A stretch of 64,000 bases of DNA, from NCBI RefSeq assembly GCF_001411555.2, contig NC_049909.1:10361485-10425484 (forward strand), given 5' to 3'. Source of the DNA: Juglans regia. Taxonomy: Eukaryota > Streptophyta > Magnoliopsida > Fagales > Juglandaceae. Position numbers and translations under genes: made by a program. The notes beneath the pieces are model-generated. The model was given only the letters and a program-made list of their open reading frames with translations. It searched no databases and was not told the origin of the DNA. Every line of letters begins with the position of its first letter. The stretch's first letter is position 1. Positions 34,748-47,013 of the stretch are shown here, in pieces.

Positions 34748-37700
34748 ACAACCCTCTTGAATCAACATGAACCCGTGCACGTGGAGTTCAAATGATCTAG
34801 ATGCTGCGTCGTGTTCACTGCATTGATGTTGCAACCACCACATGTGATGGGTTTCCATCACTTTATTGTTGAGCAGTTGCACCTCTGTGCAAGTGGGCAG
34901 TCAGATCTGCTTAACCTAGAGGTGCGATAAGCACCTAGCTGCGACTAGAACTGCCGTCCAGGGTGGGGCTCATGGTACGATGCGTACCCATGCCCCGCTA
35001 ACCTGTAAGCACCAGTCCAACACATTCGAAGGAGGAGCATCGCTGCACACTGCTGCATGATGTTGCACTGCCATGGTGTGCGCCATGGAGAGCTGAGCGT
35101 GCCTCGACAGAGGCGCTGTCCTCCTCTGCGCGCAAAGCAACGCGCACCATGGTGGTGCTGCAAGCGTTGCCACGCACAGAGCACGGAACCTCCATTGTTT
35201 TTGGTGCTACAGGATAAGCACCAGTTGGGTGCTGCGTTTCCCATAATGTTGCACAGATAGATAGCGCAGGTGCAACAGTGCACCCTGTACTGAGCTGAGC
35301 AGCAGCGCACCAGGCCCCGCAGCAAGTGACATAGCTACAGGCTGTAGTGCCTTGGTACTAAAGGGCGGTGGCGGCGAGCACCAGGAGCCGTGCGCACCAG
35401 GTGCCGCGTGCACTAGTCAGCAATGGAGGAAGTCAAGAGCCCCTAGAGTATCTGCCATGGAGGGCAGAGTCCCATGAGTTGGCTGATAAGGTGGCGATAG
35501 GCACTGCAGCTTCCGGACGTCGCCCATGGCACATCATGCATAGCGCATCGCATGTAGCTGTGTGACGCTACCATGGTGGAGCGCTGTACATAATGCAACC
35601 CACTGAATGGGGGTGGCGTTGCCATGGGATGGAGGGCCTTCGGAGTCTTGGTTAATGGCCACCCACTGCAACAGGCATCGGTTACAAGCTACTGTTTCAA
35701 GTGTTTTTTTTTTTTTTTACGTTACATGTACTGTAACTGTTGGCTGAGTGAGGAAGACAATGAACAATGCTTTTAACAAGGGAAGATGAAATTTTCTTTG
35801 TTTTGTGATGGACGGGCTTGGTGGCTTGGGCTTGTTTTTAAGTTAGTTTTTGGGCTAGCAGATTGTTTTGTAAACCTTTTTTTTTTTTAAATTCTGACCC
35901 ATATCATTTTTTTTACAGGGTGCTAGCCTTGTGAGCCCAGTAGCCATAGATCCACGTAGTAGCTAGGCGCCCTATAGGGTGCTGCCCACTGGCTATCTAA
36001 GATCAGTGGCCCAAGCTTTTTTTTTGACAAAATGCTTAGTGGTGTGTTTGAACCAAGACCTCATTCATACACAAAGGCAATGAGCTTAACCATTGGGCTA
36101 GGGTTTAGTGCTAATATGTTTGTTGATTTTATTTACTAATTCAACATGTGATTGCATAAAATATTTATTTTTTCTGAAATATTTATTTTTTTGCATATAC
36201 TTATTGAATACATGCATGCCATGATATTATGATGTCATATTTTATCGCTTTTATTAGGCATTTTATTTTATGTTATAAATTGCCTAGATTATTATTTTTT
36301 GGTAAATAATAATTATTTCAATCAAATGTAAAGTGATTATTTTGTACATGTATTGTGATTACGTGTAATTGTACAAGCTTATTTTATCACTTGTATTGTT
36401 AGACTATTTATAAGAATTACTCTTCAGTTTTTTAAAATGTGATAAACTAGAGGATTAAGTAGCCTGAGTTTGATTAGTCCATACTTATGATTGGCTTAAA
36501 TTGATTTCTTCGATCTAGGAAGAAATTATTTTTACTTGAGACTAACTCGGTAGATTACTTATCCTAGTGGGAGTATGGTTGGGACTGATTTGGAATTAAT
36601 CTCCTATACGATATAAATTTACATGAAAATTAAGTTAGAAACTAATAATTAAGCATAGAGACGCAAGATATGATTAGGAAGCATAGCGAATTTCCGATCT
36701 TGCGACATGTATTAATTATTTTTGTTATGACTTAGATTAACGCGGTAAATTTCTTAGATGTGTGTGCAATTAGATGCGCATAGTTTAGTAACTTTGAGAT
36801 AACCATGAAGAACGCCTAGAGATTATTTATAAGACTTAATCATCGCATTAATATCCTCCATGAGTAGTAGGTGGAAACAAATAAAGATTATTGTGAGTGT
36901 CAGATAGTCTTAGACCATCATTATTGTGAAATCTTTGAAAGGTCTAGAATAAAATTGAAGTGCATGTGGGACGTATGCACTACACTTTTTATAGAAGTTG
37001 ATGGGATTAACTGTCAAATAGAGCTAAACTACTATTTTGCCTTTGAGTCTTATGGTTAATAACAAAAGTTGTGCGCTGTTTTTGTAATGCAAAGATTAAA
37101 TTGCTCCTATATTTGAGGTTGAGTATTATAATCTTGAAGCAACTTAGATTAACTTACAGATAAGCACATACACTCTCTATTTGCTAGTATGTCTAGCAAG
37201 TAAGACATTAAAATTTGAGTGTGCAAGATTGTTAAGGACATTCTTTGATTAACACGTTTATTTTTTTTTAAAGGTTTTATCATTGCACCGTTATGTGGTA
37301 TTAGCACTGGTAATCTGCTCAAGTTTTATTTCTCTCTAGCGAGAACAAATAGGTTCTTGCAGATATATAAACTTTGGAGCACTCCTTGAGAGTAAACACC
37401 TTAGAGGTTTGCATGGTAACTATGGAAAAAATCTGAATAATTTGGAATGACTTAATTCAGCCTAAAAATCTTGCTCGTGGTTGCACTGATCCAAGATAAG
37501 TTTTAGGCTAAGATAATTTCTCGCAAAGTTTTTCTTTTCTCTCCTATAGTGGATTGAAGAATATGAAAAATATTGAGTATGCAAGAAATAAGGATATATC
37601 ACTAGTTAGCTGCTAAAATGTCACATACTGCACTTGTTGCACAAAACAATGTTTTTATTAGTGCTTTTAATGCGATATTTGTGAAGTCTATACCTAATTT

Positions 37701-39614
37701 GATTTAAGACTTATTGAAAGTAGTGGTATTTGTGTGAATTCCTAGAGGTTTGGAAGTTTGATGGTCAGTCATTGACTCAATGGTATTATTTCTTGGGTGG
37801 GGAAATGATATACTAAAATATGTTATGGAGGCATAGGATGATAGGTGTGAAGCTTGAGAAATTAAAGATTTTCTCGCTAATGAGATCCCTCTCCTTGGTT
37901 TAGAAGAGTCAAAGAGAAAAGGTAATATGAGCATTTTCTATGTGAAAGTTCCTATACATTCACACTAAGGACTTCGTTAATAAAATATTGTTTCATCATA
38001 TAAATACGATTCCAATTTTTTTAAGGACAATATATATATTTTTCAGTTAAAGTATTTTTTCAAAATCGCAATCGTATGAGTTATATGATGAGAACAATTA
38101 TCTCGCAGTTTATTGACTTGTTGAGAATGGTGTTAGAAACGAATTATGGCGCAAAGTAGTTGTTACATCACACTTGGGTTGATGTTATATGGGGTTGCAG
38201 CCTTAATTCTGATTTGTCGTCCTTAGATTGAGTTCATTCGCTTTTGAGAAAGGCTGAGTGACTATTTTGTGCAAACGTGAATTCTATTAAAAATTGAGAG
38301 GATCTAAGCTTGGTCAATTTTTGGTTGAGTCAAGAAAATTACTTGTATTTTTCGGCAAGGGTGGGGAATTGTGGAGTTTTGTAACACTTTTTTTGGAAAT
38401 AACGTTTTCATCACGTTTCATTTCATGTTGCATTCCACATTACCTTAACCTTAATATTTTCAAGTTTTTTTAAAGATCACCAAAAATAATGGGAGTAATT
38501 CAACAACTAGTATGAGTATACATTTGAGTGATGGTGTACCACTAGTGATAGTGACTCCCAAAAGTTATAGATTATAAGAATCCTCATAAATAGCGTGGTA
38601 GCTTTATATTAGTATTCTCTCATCGTTTAGAGACTAAAAGAGAATATTTGTAATATGGCTCTGCTAAAGGTATTGAATTCACATAGTAGAAATCCCAACA
38701 TAGAATCTTAGATTTGCTTCACTTATATGATCCAACCTAGGGCTGTCAATCTAATTGACAAAGGAAAAGTGAGTTAATAGAGGTATAGATCCATCTCTTG
38801 GCACTAATTGAGTTGAATTTAGATAGCTATTGATCGCATATTTATTGAAACTTTTCTTAAAAGAGTTAAATAGCTGATTCTCATAGGAGAATTAGATGGT
38901 TAGCTTTTGTGATGTTTAGGCATGAAGTACTTTAAGCGCATGATTGTTGCTAATACTATTTTGGTACATAAAGCAAATGAATGATGTTGGTGTTGTTTAC
39001 ATGAGGCCTAAACAAACCATCTATTCAAAGATACCCAATGTAACTAGTCAATTTTTTTATTAAACGACCTATTGAATAAAATGTGGTTCTTTGAATGCTG
39101 TTGACAATATTAGATAAGTGTCATCATAACAGATATTGTGAACTGGTTGTCTTAAATAATTAATTGTCGCCTAATAAGAGATTTTCCATACTACGAGGTA
39201 ATGGACATGGGTTTGTGAAAAGTAGCTCAGACTTCATGTCTTGTGAGACTGTTTATAAGAAAAACAGTTTCTAGGAGCTCTTGTTCAAAATCCATAAACA
39301 ATTAATGAGATGGAAAATACCTAAGAATCTAGTTTTGCCTATACTATTTGGTGTTTGCATTATGGTTTGCTCATGAGAGTTAGATGTTATGTTTTTGTTA
39401 GAGGGTATATATGACTTACTTGATTAAGTGAGTTTGTGATGTGATTGTCATCAAAAGTAATTACTAGACTATTATGATTGTCTTTGTGGGGTAAAGGCCC
39501 TAATTGCTTTACCCTTAATGAAAAATAAATTATGGTTATCTCACATGCTTTTGTTGAGTGCAAGAGATTTATATGAAACTTTGAAGTCACAAATTAAGTT
39601 TGCTGAATAACATT
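34748..39614. other. inner region of copia-like element H, mostly non-coding
   Basis: About 4.9 kb between nested LTR C2 and the right LTR. A GC-rich first part (34770-35700) is rich in TGC/GCA-type words and has no stable frame. The rest is AT-rich with short frames only. A patch near 37745-37790 reads KFDGQSLTQWYYFLG-like, faintly like a copia gag, but nothing else supports pol. It is best described as a large non-coding retrotransposon derivative. Confidence 0.5.
36018..36112 (-). mobile_element. SINE-like fragment with tRNA-type promoter boxes
   Basis: The minus strand reads CCTAGCCCAATGGTTAAG (A-box-like) and, about 30 bases on, GGTTCAAACAC (B-box-like), ending in AAAAAAAA near 36018. 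Spacing and order fit the head of a tRNA-derived SINE. It is short (~95 bp) and no clear target duplication was found. Confidence 0.5.
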
Positions 39615-39975
39615 TGTGGTCACCATGTAGATTCTTAAAAATTGCAATTAGACTTGCTGACTAGAATCTACGGCTTATATGGATGATAATAGTCTACGGC
39701 TTATATGGATGATAATAGTCTCTCCAGCTCTTTGGATGATATACTTGGATAAACAAGCTCTCTCTCTAAAATGGTTCTCTCTAGTCACGGCATCTAGGCT
39801 ATGGAATGTGTGAGCGTTGCTCTAGTATTACCACGTAGCACACTCCACCATCGATGTGAAGATCGTGGACGAACAACGATGCTGGAGAATCCGTAGAACA
39901 ACCGCAATAGATCCGAGATATTTTCGACGAGGTAATATCGCTTCCGTTGTGCATTTTGATCTAGTTTTTCTAACA
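39615..39975 (+). mobile_element. 3' LTR of copia-like element H, internally deleted (361 bp)
   Basis: The first ~70 and last ~250 bases match the 5' LTR; about 1.4 kb in between is missing, including the three hairpins. At the scar a ~26-bp unit (CTACGGCTTATATGGATGATAATAGT) is present twice in tandem (about 39669-39720). No good polypurine tract is seen before it. After the CTAACA end comes TCTTG, equal to the five bases before LTR B at 6946. Confidence 0.75.
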
Positions 39976-40312
39976 TCTTGAATTGCATTCTTTATCAAAG
40001 TCAGACAGCAAAGAGGGCGAGAAATTGATGACATGGCACAATCTGGACTATCAACTCTTAATGGAGGTGCTAATTTGATTGCAGGCCGGTGCGATACATT
40101 AGTTTGAATTGGAACTTGGAGGACAGAAAACGTACTTTCCCCCAAAAACTTTACTGGAATTATAGGCTGTATGGTTTTCTAACCAATTAATCGTGATTTT
40201 TAGCTACCACAAGCAACAAGGGAATATGCTGAAACTTCACAGCCTAATGCAGGTTGGTGGTCATTTCGAAAGAGCAATTTAGTATCGTGGGCATAAGCGG
40301 ATCAGGAGCAGG
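39976..40312 (-). pseudogene. coding-like fragment of an unrecognised host gene (Y)
   Basis: The minus strand has an open stretch (about 40153-39976) reading KFLGESTFSVLQVPIQTNV, then SHRPAIKLAPPLRVDSPDC, then AMSSISRPLCCLTLIKNAIQ. Upstream, another frame (about 40270-40208) reads LLFRNDHQPALGCEVSAYSL. The two can be joined in frame by a GT-AG intron, but it would be only 54 nt, short for a plant. The frame continues at 6945 if the 33 kb block is removed. I do not recognise the protein. Codon-like composition and absence of repeats suggest host DNA. Confidence 0.4.
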
Positions 40313-40317
40313 ATTAG

Positions 40318-42904
40318 TGTAACACCCTGGCCCTTTGGACTTTATTTTTTTTTCTTCTTCCCTATTTTTCACGCAGCCACGATGTCATTTCAGGTGAGCT
40401 TTTCTTTCCACATGCATCTTATCCTTCTGACGGTTTTTCACTTTTAAATTTTGCTCTCTCGAAAATTTCTCCACCCAAATCTCCATTATCTCCACGTCTA
40501 GGAGTTTGAAATTCCTTTCCGTTTTTTAGTTCTCGCCCAAGAAACTCTTTCTATCCATATCATTCAAGCTCTCAGTTTTCTCTTTTAGAGTCTCTCTCGT
40601 TCACTGCAAAACCCCATGCAGACACCGTAGCCCGGGGCCGTCACCCACTGCTGTGGCATTGCCAATCATCCCCCACGGCCCAGCTTCTCCGTGTCCTCAA
40701 ACGAAAACCACCCCCCGAATGTGCACCACCCAGCCACTGCCTTGTAGACACCACCACCTTGCCAACCTCCCACATTCCCTCGGTTCCAGCCACCACTTCA
40801 TGAAGGGAGCTCCACATTGCCACCACCCTTCAATGTGAACAGAGCAACCCACCACCAGTTCCACGTTAAACCGTAACTCCTTGTGTCAAGCAAACTCACT
40901 GCAAGCTACCCAGCCACCACAAGCGTTGCACGGTGCAGCCCTTGCCACACTCGAGCAACCACCCATTCACCGTGAGCCCAATCTCAAACCACCATACCCA
41001 ACCTGGAGTCGTCGTGAGCCACCATCACAGCACCTTCACCACTCTTGACTACTCCCTGTCGGCTTGGTCTTCATGCTCTCTCCCTCTCTTTGAACTCCAC
41101 CGCCTGGCACGGAAGAGACTGCCGTGATTGTATCTCGCCAGCCCAGCTCCCTGCACCTTCACGTGTTCCCTGCTTTCCCTCGGTGGGTGTTCTTTTCCTG
41201 TTATGCTGTGATCTCTCTCTTTCTCTCTCTGTCTCTCATGTCTGTCTTTCACTCTCTCCCTCTCTTTATGCCCTGCCGCCACACCGAGTTGCGCCACTGT
41301 CGACATCCACCCATTGTCGCTCCAATCCGTTGTCGCGAGTTTCCCTCACGGTGAGTTTGGTTCCATTGCTTGGTATGGTCATGTTTTATTCCCAGAAATT
41401 TGCCCATGCATTTTATAATGTTTCCTAAAATATCCCTGTTACTTGGCAGGTTCTATTTTGGGTCATTGTCTATCTACTATACTTATAGTATAATTTTGTG
41501 AAGGCTGTGTTTTAATATAAGATTGTATAAAGAAAATGATTTAAATTATATTATGTTAATCCCTTGTTGTATAGCATTTGGAAAGCATGTTGAAGAAATT
41601 GTTTTCTGTATAATTATATTACTTTCAATAGTAAATAAAAAGATTTTTAATTTTATTAAATGAGTTTCCATCTTGTTACATTATTTGAATTTGATATAAG
41701 TATATTATTAGGTTGTAAATTAGAAGTATTTAATGTGTTTTTAAACACTAAGCCGATTATATGCTACAAGTCCTTGATTTTTTTAAAATTAAATATGATT
41801 CAGAATATTTTATGAATTACTATTGCTTAAGAAATTTATGAATTTCCTACTACACTGTATGTTGGCAGTATTAAATTATCGTGTTAATAATAGTTTATAG
41901 ATATATGAGTTTTAAATATGATTAAGTTAATTTTTGAAATGAATCAAAGTTGTATTGCCATATTTGATAAAATTATTTTATAATAAGTTAAAACTATTTT
42001 TTTAATGATAATATATTTATTAGATTTTTGATAACTAGATAGTTATCAAAACTATTTCCGCATTATGAATTTAAGTAAATGGAGAGTTTCAGCAAGTCGT
42101 TTTAGAATTTTAGTAATGGCTAGTGTTTTGTATAGGTGATGATTGACATTCATTCAGCATGATAGTGGAAAGATTCAGAATAGTCCTTAAGAAGTCCAGG
42201 TAAGCAGGGTTCATATACTAGTTTTGAATAAAAGAAATGAAATGAGGTTGACTTTGAAAATATGCATATTTGTTTTTGAAAATAAATCTGAAAACGACCT
42301 CAGATGTTTGTTTTGCATATACATAAATTCTATATAAGATAAAGTATTTTCTGTCATGACTGATATAGACATGAGCTAATTTTGTATATTTTGTTTCTGA
42401 ATTATGCAAAAAGAGTGAATATGAAAATTTAAAAGTTTTTGCTATGAATAAATGAAGATGTTTTGGATTCTGTTTATTTCGAACATGTAAAATGATCTGA
42501 AGTGATTCAGTATTTTCTTTTGATATAATATGTCATCTGAAAACCTTGGCATGAAGTTCTGATTCTGTATCTCAAATGTGATTTGATTCCGATGATGTTC
42601 TGTTCTGTTTTTGTTAAGGCCCAGCCACGGGTATAATGGTGGTTTATAACCCTATCACGGGGGTTAAACATGGTATTTGTCCCGATGTGATGTATGAGAT
42701 GATATGAATATAATGTTTTAGTTTGGATATGCCAAAGGATTTTCTTTTTGGGAACAAGTTTGTTTTTCTGAAAATTTCGCTATGATGTTTTGTAACAAGT
42801 TTTGTTTATACATTCTGAAAGAAAATATGTTGTTTCTACAATCTGAAAGTAAATTTTTTGTTCTGCATACTAAATTTTATAAATGCTCATGTTTACATGC
42901 TAGT
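40318..42904 (+). mobile_element. solo LTR E, left part (interrupted by the CACTA element)
   Basis: Starts TGTAACACCCTGGCCC after target copy ATTAG (40313-40317). The right part is 51263-51613. It holds a GC-rich segment, donor-like GGTGAG at 41350, conserved CCAG/GTAAGC donor at 42200, and one GGCCCAGCCACGGGT unit (42619) equivalent to the minisatellite of family A. Confidence 0.92.
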
Positions 42905-43020
42905 CACTACAACACAATTACTTTTTAGTGACGGTTGGGAAATTGTGACAGTCCATAGATCGTCACTAAAAGGCATTTTCTGTGACAATTTCTGAAAACC
43001 GTCACTAAAGATAGAATGAG
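42905..43020. repeat. left terminal and subterminal repeats of the CACTA element
   Basis: TIR CACTACAACACAAT followed by AGTGACGGTT, GTGACAGT, CGTCACTAAA, TGTGACAAT and ACCGTCACTAAA, a set of direct and inverted copies mirrored at 51010-51259. Confidence 0.85.
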
Positions 43021-43039
43021 ATTTTTTTACGTTCCAACA

Positions 43040-44410
43040 TATGGGAAATATACGTTCGAACGTCACATATATGTTCGAACGTTATGTCTGTTTACATTTG
43101 AATGTAAAATGTTTTGGCGCAACCGTTCGCACGTTTAAAATTCTTGAACCATTGAGGGGTACACCTTCCCCCTCAATGTGCAAATATTTCCCCAGCCTCT
43201 ACTGAGGAAAACATCTCTCAGGTTCGTCTGCTGTCAACAGAGTTCGTTGAACTCATTAATCAGGACCTCTCGCTCTACCATAACAGTACGAGCTCCGATA
43301 CGGGCAGTGTCCGACGTGGCTCCTTCCCTCCCTCGTTTCCTAGTATGCAGTGAAAGAGCCATATCCTGAAAATAGAAAAGGAAAAAAAATTATTTACATT
43401 AATGCATTTTTTTGTATTAATTTGAAGCTGCTCTGCATTAACGTTCGAACATTTTGTCTTTCACGTTTGAACGGTAAAGATAAACGTTCGAACGTTAGTT
43501 TATACGTTCGCACGATCAATAATGTAAATAAATTGATGTTCGAATGTAAAACATATACGTTCGAATGTAAAACATAGACGTTTGAACATAAACAGTAAAT
43601 AAATATTGGCTGAAGTACGTTCGGACGTTTATGTTTTACGTTCAAACGTATTTGTTTTACGTGTGAACGTAAATACGAACATCCGAACGTCGAAGCATGA
43701 ATAACGTAGAAAATCACATACGGTCGGACGTGAAAATCACTACGTTCGGACGTTATAATTAAACGTCCGACCGTATGTGATTTACGTTCGAAAGTAAAAT
43801 ATAACGTTCGGACGTATGTCGTTTAATAATATTTAGAGTATACATTAAACGTTTATGAAAATTGATGAATAAAACGTTCGAATGTAAGAAGGTTACGTTC
43901 GAACGTAGAAGTCGTAACGGCTTTGTAATTTAAACGTCGTACGTTCGAACGTTTCGGTGAAACGTTCGAACGTTACGATGCAGAGCTGAGTCGACTCAGC
44001 CATTATTGAAATCTCAAAAATTTCTCTACAAGGTTCTAAATGCCGAAATGTCACCGTAGAAATGAAGTATACACTTCAAGAAACATTTCTACGATGACTA
44101 TTCGGCCAATGGCTGGCCGTCGTGGCCGGAAAATGAAGTTGAATATCCGGCCACCACTTATCCGATTTTAAACAAAACTCAATCCAAATCTCAATAAAAT
44201 ATATGTTATTTGAATAAAAGATGAATGCCTACATTTTTGTGACGGTTGTGGCAGAGTTGACGGCGGCGGTGACGGAGGCGTGGCGGCGTGCAACGTAACG
44301 GACGTTTGTTGATGAATAGTTTTGGAAATGTCGTTTTGACGTTCGGTTTTGGCCTTATATACACATAACGTTCGAACGTAATAGTAATTACGTTCGAACG
44401 TTTGTCAATT
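43040..44410. repeat. left array of ACGTTCGAACGT palindromes
   Basis: More than twenty exact or one-to-two-base variants of (A)ACGTTCGAACGT(T), including ACGTTCGGACGT forms, in irregular spacing. Two further arrays lie at 46045-46530 and 50525-51060. A small minus-strand frame (43362-43234, 42 aa, start MALSLHTRKRGREG) sits inside this array; it could be a first exon, but nothing else supports it. Confidence 0.85.
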
Positions 44411-44739
44411 TAATTTCAAAAATAATATCTATAATATATTATATTATAAATGTTTATGTATTATATTAAGATGTTATATAATATTATTGACAATTAAGCC
44501 AAATTGGTTTAACGTTCGTGAGTACTTGTTATACTTATAAAGTTTAGCAATATGTTTATATATGTTGTTGTGATTTTATGCTTACTCTTGAAATAATTGT
44601 GATTATTGTTTGTAAATTTTGTGAATAGTTTATGAGTTTATGGTGTTTATTGATGAATTAATATGTGTATAAATATTGTTGTAAGAATATTGTGCCCGAA
44701 TTCTGTGATATGGATTTAATACATAAATATTCTTTATTA

Positions 44740-46020
44740 TATACATTTATGTTCTCATTTAAAGTATTATGATATCATACTATACAATGTAGTATATAGT
44801 TATAGATATATACAATATAATATATATATTATATTATAAGTTAGTATATACGTTAGAATTTAATAAGTAACAATTTAATATATATCCTTAAGATTTATAT
44901 ATATAGTATAGTTTATATATTATATACACTTATGTTCTCATTTAAAGTATTATTCTATCATACTATACAATGTAATATATATATTATATTATAAGTTAGT
45001 ATATAAGTTAGAATTTAATATGTAACAATTTAATATATATCCTTAAGATTTATGTATATAGTATAGTTTATATATTATATACACTTATGTTTTCATTTAA
45101 AGTATTATGCTATCATACTATACAATGTAGTATATAGTTATAGATATATATAATGTAATATATATATTATATTATAAGTTAGTATATAAGTTAGAATTTA
45201 ATAAGTAACAACTTAATATATATCCTTAAAATTTATATATATAGTATAGTTTATATATTATATACACTTATGTTCTCATTTAAAGTATTATGCTATCATA
45301 CTATACAATGTAGTATATAGTTATAGATATATACAATGTAATATATATATTATATTATAAGTTAGTATATAAGTTAGAATTTAATAAGTAACAATTTAAT
45401 ATATATCCTTAAGATTTATATATATAGTATAGTTTATATATTATATACACTTATGTTCTCATTTAAAGTATTATGCTATCATACTATACAATGTAATATA
45501 TAGTTATAGATTTATACAATGTAATATATATATTATATTATAAGTTAGTATATAAGTTAGAATTTAATATGTAACAATTTAATATATATCCTTAAGATTT
45601 ATATATATAGTATAGTTTATATATTATATACACTTATGTTCTCATTTAAAGTATTATGCTATCATACTATACAATGTAGTATATAGTTATACATATATAC
45701 AATATAATATATATATTATATTATAAATTAGTATATAAGTTAAAATTTAATAAGTAACAATTTAATATATATCCTTAAGATTTATATATATAGTATAGTT
45801 TATATATTATATACAATTATGTTCTCATTTAAAGTATTATGCTATCATACTATACAATGTAGTATATAGTTATAGATATATACAATGAAATATATATATT
45901 ATATTATAAGTTAGTATATAAGTTAGAATTTAATAAATAACAATTTAATATATATATCATTAAGATTTATATATATATATATATGGTATAGTTTATATAT
46001 TATATACATGATTTATGTTC
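44740..46020. repeat. AT-rich tandem array, 183-bp monomer, about seven units
   Basis: The word TTATGTTCTCATTTAAAGTA (or a close variant) recurs at about 44750, 44934, 45089, 45272, 45455, 45638, 45821 and 46017. Spacing is 183 five times, with one shortened (155) and one lengthened (196) unit. Units look very alike by eye. Nearly all A and T with no coding frame. Confidence 0.9.
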
Positions 46021-46044
46021 TCATTTAATAAGTATAGTAGGAAT

Positions 46045-46530
46045 AGTACGTTCGAACCTTTCAAGTTAACGTTCGAACGTTAAACCAAGAGCGGGAAATT
46101 TCCCGCTCGATTAAGGTATCTGCGTGATTATTCAGACGTTCGAACGTTTATATTATACGTTCGAACGTTAATTAATGAAAATCACAAGAAAATTATGTAC
46201 ATCCGAACGCCAAATCTGTTAACGTCCGAACGTTAGTTAAATTAGTGCGGGAAATTTCCCGCTCAAATATGGCAACACTTTGATGAAATGTACGTTCGGA
46301 CGTCTTAGTTAGACGTTCGAACGTTCATTTGAAAATCTTAGAACGTTCGAACGGAAAATTGTGCTACATTCGAACATAGGGAAGGAAAGTGCGGGAGCTT
46401 TCCCGCTACATTTTATGTTACATTAGAAGAAGGTTACATTCGAACGTGTATTTTAAACGTCCAAACGTTCTGGGCGGGAAAATTTTAGAGTATAACGTTC
46501 GGACGTACAACTTAAACGTTCGAACGTATG
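46045..46530. promoter_or_regulatory. central palindrome cluster: E2F-type sites with ACGTTCGAACGT motifs
   Basis: GCGGGAAATTTCCCGC occurs twice perfectly (46091-46106, 46247-46262), GCGGGAGCTTTCCCGC once (46391-46406), and GCGGGAAA once more (46474-46481). TTTCCCGC is the classic E2F binding consensus (TTTSSCGC). They alternate with more than ten ACGTTCGAACGT-type motifs and lie just upstream of the probable gene start near 46.6 kb. Confidence 0.7.
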
Positions 46531-46557
46531 AACTTATATATTAGAACATAATCAGTA

Positions 46558-46600
46558 CGCGCACGGGAGAAACAGATAATTTCTTCTTCTCCCGTGCGCG
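46558..46600. repeat. perfect 14-bp inverted repeat
   Basis: CGCGCACGGGAGAA (46558-46571) and TTCTCCCGTGCGCG (46587-46600), separated by 15 bases. It is GC-rich inside AT-rich DNA and lies at the likely start of the CACTA transcript. Confidence 0.9.
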
Positions 46601-46648
46601 CAACAGAGAGTGAGAGAGTTAGAAATTCCTTATGGCCCGAGGCTCTGC

Positions 46649-46681
<33 letters not shown>

Positions 46682-46711
46682 GAGTTAGAGAGTGAGAGAG
46701 AGTTGAGTCTT
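46601..46711 (+). other. possible first untranslated exon of the CACTA gene, with (GA)n run
   Basis: GA-rich stretch including a (GA)n microsatellite at about 46652-46679, ending at a donor-like TTG/GTAAGA (46712). A second possible exon (about 46818-46872) ends AACAAT/GTGAGT. The layout resembles a spliced 5' leader; this is inference. Confidence 0.35.
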
Positions 46712-47013
46712 GGTAAGAAAAAATTTTAATTTATTGTCCTTTTATGAATTTTATGATATTTTTATTGTGTTTTTGTTATAGAATATTTCTAATAAATTAG
46801 TATTGTATTTTTTTGAAGGATTGGTTGTTTTGGGAAGTTGGAAGATTTTGATTTGTAAGAGGCTAGAACAATGTGAGTGCTAGGTATATTTCTAAACTTT
46901 ATCAATATGTTGTTGCATGTGATTTTATGCTTACTCTTGAAATAATGTGATTATTATTTGTATAGTTTGTAAATAGTTTGTGAATTATTGTAAAGTTTGT
47001 TGTGATTTGGAAT

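Noticed and set aside
34945..35325. 126-aa minus-strand frame in the GC-rich block of element H
   Set aside because: Cys/Ala/His-rich translation of repeated TGC/GCA words with several overlapping open frames on both strands; no recognisable domain.
44700..46030. Possible CRISPR-like or ARS-like reading of the regular repeats
   Set aside because: Units are head-to-tail AT-rich monomers without unique spacers, inside a plant transposon; a satellite array explains them.
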